The notes below the pieces were generated by a model, which saw only the letters and a program-made list of their open reading frames with translations, was not told where the DNA came from and ran no database searches. A DNA stretch of 64,000 nt from Stomoxys calcitrans. Lineage: Eukaryota; Arthropoda; Insecta; Diptera; Muscidae. This document shows, piece after piece, positions 56,792-64,000 of the stretch. A program made the position numbers and the translations under genes. The number at the start of each line of letters is the position of its first letter. Position 1 is the stretch's first letter. Location of the stretch: the NCBI RefSeq assembly GCF_963082655.1, contig NC_081554.1, positions 52,454,750 through 52,518,749 of the forward strand. Direction: 5' to 3'.

Positions 56792-57045
56792 ACGAGACAA
56801 AACTACATGCTGTCTAAATAATATTTTCTGGGCTATTATTACAGATACAATCCAAATCATCATCTAGCGGATAGGTATCCACCGCCCAGAAGCCGTAAGG
56901 TAGATTTACATGATTTAGAGCGTGAGGTTCAGCGCTACTAGACAACATTCATGCTGACACGGTAACAGATGCGGAGAACAGCTGCCGTGTGAATACGGTC
57001 CTTGGAGAACGACCGCCTCCCATTGCTTCTGAAGAAATTGACCAA
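56792..57045 (+). mobile_element. Non-LTR element family B, C-terminal scrap
   Basis: AAAACTACATGCTGTCTAAA to CCGCCTCCCATTGC matches 55765-56036, with a deletion of about 45 bases after CAGCGCTAC. Family B sequence follows family C directly, probably from a nested insertion. Confidence 0.8.
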
Positions 57046-57057
57046 AAAAAAAAATTA

Positions 57058-57316
57058 ATTTTGCCCATGAACATTCCACTTAAGAACGGGGGCAAACTTC
57101 TCACATATCAATGAGTGCAGTCCGATTCAAGTTAAAGCTCAATGATAGGGGACCTCCTTTTTATAGCCGAGTCCGAACGGCGTGCCGCAGTGCGACGCCT
57201 CTTTGAAGAGAAGTTTTACATGGCATAATACCTCACAAATGTTGCCAGCATTTGGAGGGGAAAACCACCGCTGAAAATTTTTTCTGATGGTCTCGCCAGG
57301 ATTCGAACCCAGGCCT
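57058..57316 (-). mobile_element. tRNA-derived SINE, copy 3 (head truncated)
   Basis: Same family as 41448-41823. Box B GGTTCGAATCC is a perfect match (about 57299-57309, minus strand), but the sequence is cut right behind it, so box A and the head are lost. Confidence 0.8.
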
Positions 57317-57777
57317 ATATCCAAACATAAACCGAAATGGCTTATTTACAATCCCAACTGACCTACACTAAAGGGAAGTATTTGTGCAAAATTTCAACCT
57401 CTAACTCTTCTTCTAAGAAATCAAGCGTGCTTTCCACAGACAGACATACAGAGGGACGGACATATGAGTCGTATGTGGGTTGTCTAAATGCGCTTTACTC
57501 ATGTCGCAGCTCGGTGGGCAGGAGTTAGGGACATATGACGAGTATGGCACACTGGATTTACAATGCTGTGGTTCAGCCGATCCTCACCAATGGAGTCATG
57601 GTGTGGCACCGGGCTCTCGAGAAGGTGTGTCTTCGCAGTATGTTGTAAACCGATTTCCATGAAATTCCCCAGTAATGTTGAGAATTCAGAGAAAATCCTT
57701 CCTACCTAATTTCGACAGAATCGGTTAACAAATGACCAACAATTTATTGCATTATTACTACAAATCGGACGAACATA
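57317..57777. other. Dispersed-repeat and element debris
   Basis: CAGACAGACATACAGAGGGA (57438 and onward) and TGACCTACACTAA (57358 and onward) belong to the dispersed-repeat family. Near 57540-57620, words such as AATGGAGTCATGGTGTGGCA suggest another LINE scrap. Nothing intact. Confidence 0.4.
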
Positions 57778-58011
57778 TTGGGTTGCCCAAAAAGTAATTG
57801 CGGATTTTTCATATAGTCGGCGTTGACAAATTTTTTCACAGCTTGTGACTCTGTAATTGCATTCTTTCTTCTGTCAGTTATCAGCTGTTACTTTTAGCTT
57901 GCTTTAGAAAAAACGTGTAAAAAAAGTATATTTGATTAAAGTTCATCCTAAGTTTTATTAAAAATGCATTTACTTTCTTTTAAAAAATCCGCAATTACTT
58001 TTTGGGCAACC
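57778..58011 (-). mobile_element. Mariner-type MITE, copy 3
   Basis: Same family as 42003-42240, in the opposite orientation (TTGGGTTGCCCAAAAAGTAA next to the ATATAGTCGG side). TA precedes it at 57776-57777. The last bases of the right terminal repeat are lost (ends GGGCAACC). Confidence 0.92.
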
Positions 58012-58256
58012 ATATATATGGGAGCTATATCCAAATCTGAACCTAAACCGAAAAACATGCCTGTACCAGATTTTAAGTCGATCGGATGAAAATTGCGACC
58101 TGTACTTTGTACAAAATTTAACCTGGTCAGACGGACAGACAGATAGGCGGACATAGCCGAATGAGACAGTGATTCAGAGTCGATCGGTATACTTCTCAAT
58201 GTGTGTATCGCTCATCCTTCTAATACCCTGTACCGCAGTAGTGGTGTAGGGTATAA
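58012..58256. mobile_element. Dispersed-repeat fragment (TACCGCAGTAGTGG type)
   Basis: TATATATGGGAGCTATATCC at the left, CAGACGGACAGACAGATAGG in the middle and GTGGTGTAGGGTATAAAA at the right: the same design as the 1 kb family (subterminal GGGTATAAAA, internal CAGA/GGAC run) but diverged. The MITE is inserted at its left edge. Confidence 0.6.
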
Positions 58257-59330
58257 AAAAGCACACTGGGCCATCTGGACAATAAGCTGATCCTTCATTC
58301 TAGTGTTTTCATTTTTATGGTCAAATGAGCTCAATTCTCTTTCCTCTTGGAGAAATGACGTAAAGTTATAAACTGATTTAATTGCTGTTAATTTTAAGCA
58401 GAATCCATGGTGGTGGGTAACCCATTTTTAATTGGTTTTTGCTTAGGCAAATTGTAAAATACACAAAAAAAATTAAAAAATATTAAAAACAATAAAAATA
58501 AATATTTCAATCAACAATCCAACCGTTCATAGAAATGCACCGCTCATACTTCAAAGTGTGTTAAATTGACAATGACACAGTTATCAGCCGCTTGATCATC
58601 ATAAGAACATATTACAATTACTAATGAATGACATGCTCCATCAGAATTAGATAAAAACCACAATTAAATGTGGCTTTTATTTATTTCCCAAGACATTCAG
58701 TAGATAGAAATTCTCATCTCCCTTTTATCTAAATATGACAGTAATCCCCCTTTACCCTAAATAAGACAAGGGTAGTTGTGAATATTTCATAACCATAAAG
58801 CCACTAACAAAAATAATCTTTCCGAAGAGGCCAAGGCTTATAGGCAATAAATGAGGTACTTGTTTTGAGACTGGATAAATTCTGGAAATATGACCATAGC
58901 AGTGGCAGCAGACGGTCCAATTGTCAAGCGATCATTAATATTCATTAGAAATGCTAATTTATTTCGATTAGTGAAGAAATGAGAAGAGGGACCAACTACA
59001 GCAAATTAATTTGAATTGGGACGAATGAAATTGAATACAAAACACCCAAAATGTCTGGAAAACAAAAACGAAAAAAATGTGGAAAATGCCCAATTTTTAC
59101 CTAAAATTGATGGAACTTAAGAGCTATAAGCAGATCATGAGTTAAGCCAGCAATGTGTAAGAGGCAATGTTACAATGTACTTAAGACCATGAATAACGTG
59201 TAGTTGCCAGATTGGTAAAGTTTAAATCAAATTTTCAATATAGGATTTTATTTTCCCAAAAAGATCCTATTAACATTTAGATGTCAAAGAAAATACCAAA
59301 AAATTAGGACATCGATAAATTTGCCCATGA
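58257..59330. other. AT-rich sequence without recognisable genes
   Basis: No coding frame of note and no repeat family seen. It would be part of the upstream intron or the 5' region of the CCDC50-like gene. Confidence 0.5.
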
Positions 59331-60100
59331 AACAGCAGAGTTACTTCTCTCATACAAAGTTACTTCTCTCTATATGGATGGTTCCAAATTTCTCTCATAC
59401 ACCTGCAAGAGAGCCATTGGCCAAAGTTTGAGGTTTAAACCGCGTGTCTGGCATTGGGTATATACTGCAGTTTTCAGACCTTTAATGCTATATGGTGTTG
59501 TGGTCTGGTGGACGATGCTTCAAAAGTCCACCTACTGTTTAATACTCAAACGGATCCAAAGGATGGCTTGTTTGTGCATCACAGCCGCATTGAGGACGAC
59601 ATCATCTAATGCACTGAATTTAATGCTACATCTAATGCCTCTGGAAATTGTGGCTAGACAAATTGTTGCGAACACTGCTGTGAGGTTAAGGAAGCTTTCT
59701 CTTTGGTCATGTGGCGGCTACGGACACTGTGTTATCCTTGATACAATGTCTGATGTTCCAGGCAGTATGGATTACCTGAATCGCATTTAGACAAAAATTA
59801 CTATACCAAAATTCCTGATAGAACCGATTGCAACTACGATATCCCTGGTAAATAAAGTTACATAGACTTCTTTATGGATGGTTCCAAACTAGACAACCAG
59901 GTGGGCTTTGGGGTGTACTCTTATGATCTAGAACTGGTCGTACTGCAGTCTGTATCAAGCAGAGATCATTGCAATTCAAGAAATGGTGGAAAGGCTAAAT
60001 TATAATGTCATTACGACGATTGGCATAAAAATCTTCTCAGACAGTCAAGCAACAAAAACCCCCCTCGATAGTCGAGGGCGGCCCTTTGGATACCGGCCAC
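59331..60100 (+). pseudogene. Non-LTR element family C, C-terminal part with RNase H
   Basis: After a stray RNase H start (YMDGSKF) the frame 59374-59790 reads CKRAIGQSLRFKPR, then YTAVFRPLMLYGVVVWW and LKRIQRMACLCITAALRTT, the region between reverse transcriptase and RNase H. At about 59872 an RNase H domain starts again (FMDGSKLDNQVGFGVYSYD). It continues with YQAEIIAIQEM and FSDSQA after a frame change and ends near 60060. A remnant of the same family lies at 56222. Confidence 0.72.
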
Positions 60101-60840
60101 AGAGATATCCCTGGGAATTATAAAACGGACGAGCTTTCAAGACTAGGAACTACTCTACACATTTCCGTGATACTGGAATCTGTGGGTATGCCTCTAGCAA
60201 AATGTAAGCTATGTTTTCAGGACTAGGCACGAAGAACAACGAATATAGATGGTCACAAAGAGGGGGCTTTGAGCATTCCAAAACTATGTGGCCTACTCTA
60301 GACTTGAAGATGTCTACCACTTTGCTGTCACTGGCTAGAACAGAGATCTCAGTCATTGAGTCCGTCACGACTGGTCGCTGCATAATCGGAAAATATGCTG
60401 ATAGACTGAAGGTGCCAGCAACGACTTTTGCAGAAGCTGTGAGGACATCGAAAAAGAAGAGACTATAGAACACCTTCTGTGTGTGTGTTCCGCACTAGCA
60501 GTCAGAAGGAATATGGCCTAATCTAGACTTGAAGAAGTCTACTGCTTTCTTGTCACTGACTAGAACAGACGTCTCAGTCATTGTGTCCGTCATGATAGGT
60601 CACTGTCGAATCAGAAAACATGCTGACAGACTGAAGGTTGCCAGCAACGATTTTGCAGAAACTGTGAGAACATTGAAGAAGAAGAGACTATAGAACACCT
60701 TCTGTGTGTGTGTCCCGCACTAGCAGTCAGAAGGAGTTCCACATTGAATTGAGAACCTGTCTGATTTAGTGGATGTGAACATTCGCAAGTTGTTGGGCTT
60801 TTTAAAGCGATCTGGATGGTTCAACGATAGGAACTAGAAG
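60101..60840 (+). mobile_element. Non-LTR element family C tail, duplicated
   Basis: ADELSRLGTT leads into a tail that is present twice: 60270-60490 and 60510-60735 share TGGCC[TA]A[CA]TCTAGACTTGAAGA and GAAGAAGAGACTATAGAACA. The second copy encodes the EEETIEHLLC and CPAL box typical of the end of such polyproteins, then LLGFLKRSGWFND near 60800. Frames are broken. Confidence 0.65.
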
Positions 60841-60932
60841 GAATCTTCCTTCTTTTGTTCCTGTGGTATCACAATAGACAAAAACGTGTGAGTCTGATGG
60901 CAGACTGCCACTTAAACCTAACCTAACCTACT

Positions 60933-61060
60933 TCTCTCATATGAATGAGTGCTGTCGGATTCATGTTCTTAAGCTCAATGATAAGGAACTTCCTTTTTAT
61001 TAGCGACTTCGAACGGAGCGATACCACTTAGGATTTAAGTTTTACACGGTTCGGCTAAAT
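60933..61060 (-). mobile_element. SINE tail fragment, copy 4
   Basis: TCTCATATGAATGAGTGCTG, then AAGCTCAATGATAAGGAAC and CGACTTCGAACGG match the tail of the tRNA-derived SINE (50040-50115). The head is missing. Confidence 0.65.
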
Positions 61061-62142
61061 ACCTTACCAATTGGGCCAGAATTAGTGAAAGGATAACCGC
61101 AGACACCATTTGTTCTAATTTTCTCACCACAATTGCCTACTGAAGACCCTACAGTACTTACCATCAAATTGGGACTTTCAAATCATCTCTCTCTCTATTC
61201 TAAAACTATGGCGGTGTACCAAATTTTATAAAAACCTCCAGTTTTCAGTACAAATATAGCCCTCGGAGGAGACCTCAACTCAATTCATATCTTTGAAAAA
61301 ATAATCCCCTCATCTGGCAACTCCAATATTTAACATCCCTATTGTCTTATGCCACACACAAAAGAAATCTCAATTGTTTTGTTTGTTAAAAAAAATTGTT
61401 GTTGCTGTCGATCTATCACAAGAACACAAACTGTGTTCCAGTGGAAACAATTGATTAGCACCCAGCGTATGGTCGATGAACCAGAATTGTAAAGCCTTAG
61501 TTTTAGCTGTATGTAAAAACGACGTACGGACCCTTTAAACACTTACTTATGGCTTCGGTAATAAGAGACCGACCGACCACCTCTCAAGCGGGAATGGATT
61601 TTTTTCTTCTTTTCCAAAGACCAATTGATATGTGAAATACTTATGACAAATATTGACACAAAAGAAATTTAATATCCATGAAAGATTGAGCTATAATCCA
61701 ATAGATGCAGTTTGAGAAATGAAAGAAAACCAGCTCACGCTTGATTGGGAGGAGGTCACGTTTTTTTTTCATTTTTGATTTGCATGACCAATAATGACAA
61801 ATGCATTAGTGATGATGGTAACAGGGGAAGAACAAGATCATGTTGGTGGTCATCATCTTCATTTGTCCATTTGGACATGAATTGAGTTAAAGATCAGAGA
61901 CCATCACACTTCACTGATGATGAGTCATTTCCCTTTACTCTTCACAAGTCATGGTAAAGTAAACAAGATTCATTTAAACCAATGCAGTAAACATTCATAT
62001 ACAATTCATTGTTTAACTGTAGTTCAGGTCTTAGATGCTATGTCTTATGGGGTTTGCTTAAATTCAGCCTTACTTTTTTAATTTGTGTTTTTCTCTCATA
62101 GCATAAGATTTCTGTTTCTCATAATTTTTGTATCATTTCCAT
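61061..62142. other. Non-coding sequence without recognised features
   Basis: No supported gene. A short CT run lies at about 61184-61197. This could be the upstream intron of the CCDC50-like gene. Confidence 0.5.
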
Positions 62143-63761
62143 AAAGAAAAAGGTAGTTTTAGTAACTTTTCAAAAAAGAAGAGATAGTTTAATTACGATT
62201 TATATGAAAAAAATGTAGTCTTAGCACCCTTGTCTTTGAAACAGGGTAGTTTTGGTACCCTTGTCTTTAAAAAAAGTGCAGTTTTAGTACCCTTGTCTTT
62301 GAAAAAGGGTAGTTGTAGTACCCCTGCGTTTGAAAAAGGCTTGTTTTAGCGCCCTTATCTTTAAAAAAGGGTACTTTTAGTACTGCTGCCTTTGAAAGTG
62401 GGTAGTTTAAGTAAAACTGTCGTTAAAAAATTGTAGTTTTAGTACCCCTGTCCTTGAAAAGGAGAAGTTTTAGTACCCTTTTAAGGGGGAGTGTAGTTTT
62501 TGTACCCTTGTGAGAAAGAGTAGTTTTTGTACCCTTGTCAGAAAGAGTAGTTTTATTACCCTCTCATGTTTGAAAGGGAAGTTTTAGTACCCTTTCATGT
62601 GGGAAAATGTAGCTGTAGTACCCTTTCCTGTGGGAGGGAGTATTTTTAGTACTCTTTTCTGTGTGAAAGTGTAGCTTTAGTACCCCGACCTGTAAAAGAC
62701 GGTAGTTTTAGTAACCTTTCCTTGGGGAAAGTGTAGTTTTGCCATCCTTTCCTTGGGGAAAGGGTAGTTTTAGAACCCTTTCATCGAGGACAGGGTAGTT
62801 TTTGTACCCTTTTCTCGAAGAAAGGGTAGTTTTAGTACCCTTACCTTGGGGAAAAGGGAATTGTTTTGTACCGTTTCTTGTGGGAAAGGGTAGCTTTGGT
62901 AAACTTTCCTTTGGGAACGGGTACCTTTAGTGCCCTTTTCTTGGGGAAAGAGAAGTTTTAGTACCCTTTTCTTGAAGAAAGGGTAGTTTAAGTAACCTTT
63001 CTTTGGGGAAGAGGTAGTTTTAGTACCCTTTCCTTGGGGAAATTGTAGTGTTAGTACCCTTTACTTGGGAAAAGGGTAATTTAGTAAGCTTTCCTTAGGG
63101 AAGGGGTAATTTTAGTAATATTTCCTTAGGGAAAGGGTAGCTTTAATACCCTTTCTTTCCTTGGGGAAAGGGAAGTTTTTGTACCCCTTTCTTGGGGTAA
63201 GGGTAGTTTTAGTAAACTTTCCTTCAAGAAAGGATAGTCAAAGTACCCTTTTCATGGGAAAAAGGCTATTTTGGTGACCTTTCCTTGAGAAAATGGTAGT
63301 TTTAATACCCCTTCCTTGGGTAAAGGGTGGTTTTAGTACACTTTTCTTGGGGAAATGGTAGTTAAAGTACCCTTTGCTTTGTAAAGGATAGTTTTAATAA
63401 CCTTTTCTTTGGGAAAGGGTAGTTTTAGTACTTTTTCCTGTGGGAAAGTGTATTTTTTGTACCCTTTCCTGTATGAAAGGGTAGTTTCAGTACCCTTTCC
63501 TTTAGGAAAGGGAAGCTTTAGTACCCTTTCTTGTGGTAAGGGGTAGTTTTAGTACCCTTTCTTTGGGGAAAGTTCAGTTTTAGACGCTTTCCTTGGGGAA
63601 ATGGTAGTTTTAGTACCCATTCCTTGTGGAAAGGGTACATTCAGTAGCCTTTTCTTGGGAAAGGGTAGTTTTAGGACCATTTTCTTGGGAAAGGGGTAGT
63701 TTATGTGCCGTTATCTTAGAAAAATGGTAGTTTTAGTACCATTTCCCTGGGAAAAGGGTAG
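62143..63761. repeat. 31 bp palindromic minisatellite, array 2
   Basis: Same repeat family as array 1, with modal unit TAGTTTTAGTA + CCCTTTCC + TTGGGG + AAAGGG (31 bases; clean run at about 62702-62840). The left part (62143-62500) is the most diverged, with A-rich variants. The hairpin TTCC(TTGG)GGAA core is present in most units. The consensus differs from array 1 mainly in TTGGGG versus TTAGGG. Confidence 0.92.
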
Positions 63762-64000
63762 CGTATTAAAAGTATTAAGTTAAATATACCAAAATCAACC
63801 GTTCATTATCACATAAAAAGTCTTGGACTGGTGAAAAAGCTTGATATTTGGGTACCACATGTATTGAAAGAAATTCATTTAACAAACCGAATCAACGCTT
63901 GTGATATGCACCTTAAACGCAATGAATTCGATCCGTTTTTAAAACGAATCATAACTGGAGATGAAAAATGGATTGTTTACAACAACGTTAGTCGAAAACG
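63762..64000 (+). mobile_element. Mariner transposase fragment, open at the window end
   Basis: Starting at the edge of the minisatellite, one frame stays open for 79 codons to the end of the window. It reads NIPKSTVHYHIKSLGLVKK (a helix-turn-helix type segment), LDIWVPHVLKE (the WVPHxL linker of mariner transposases) and ITGDEKWIVYNN, where the Asp is the first catalytic residue of the DD34D triad. The N-terminal roughly 100 residues and the terminal repeat are missing on the left, where minisatellite begins directly. The rest lies outside the window. It is probably the source or a relative of the MITE family, but that is inference. Confidence 0.9.

Overview
The window looks like insect nuclear DNA, most likely from a calyptrate (muscid-type) fly. 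There is no dense operon-like coding. Instead there is a spliced minus-strand gene with GT-AG introns, Jockey-type retrotransposons, mariner-type MITEs, tRNA-derived SINEs and a very large AT-rich satellite array. The species is inferred from the repeat content and was not tested by search.

Layout. 1-30138: about 166 copies of a 181-182 bp satellite monomer, with higher-order patterning and a few truncated monomers. About 30139-34744: a nearly full-length, apparently intact Jockey-clade non-LTR retrotransposon (ORF1 nucleocapsid, ORF2 endonuclease/reverse transcriptase) inserted into the satellite. 34752-34936: the last satellite monomer of that array. 34937-38190: a patchwork of decayed elements (piggyBac transposase remnant, two reverse transcriptase scraps, a 105 bp tandem repeat). 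38188-41220: an unusual 31 bp palindromic minisatellite with a diverged block of the 181 bp satellite (38331-39612) inside it. 41221-42316: SINE, dispersed repeat and MITE.

43054-53268 (minus strand): the only host protein-coding gene recognised. It is the 3' part of a CCDC50-like (Ymer-like) coiled-coil, ubiquitin-binding adaptor gene. Eight coding exons join in frame and end at a stop codon at 43054; the first exon(s) lie upstream, beyond 53268, and were not found. Its 6.8 kb intron (43921-50724) and its open upstream intron (from 53269) are filled with broken transposable elements: at least two non-LTR families (called family B and family C here), SINEs, MITEs and a roughly 1 kb dispersed repeat of unresolved class. 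62143-63763: a second 31 bp minisatellite array, abutting a mariner transposase fragment that runs off the window end.

Reading of the whole: the 30 kb satellite and the repeat-stuffed introns suggest a heterochromatin-like or heterochromatin-flanking region beside a conserved signalling gene. The only elements that look recently active are the Jockey copy and perhaps the MITE/mariner lineage. No clearly new gene system was found. The most unusual structures are the bi-palindromic minisatellite that brackets the satellite block and recurs next to the mariner fragment, and the MITE family whose ends resemble those of Hsmar1/MADE1.
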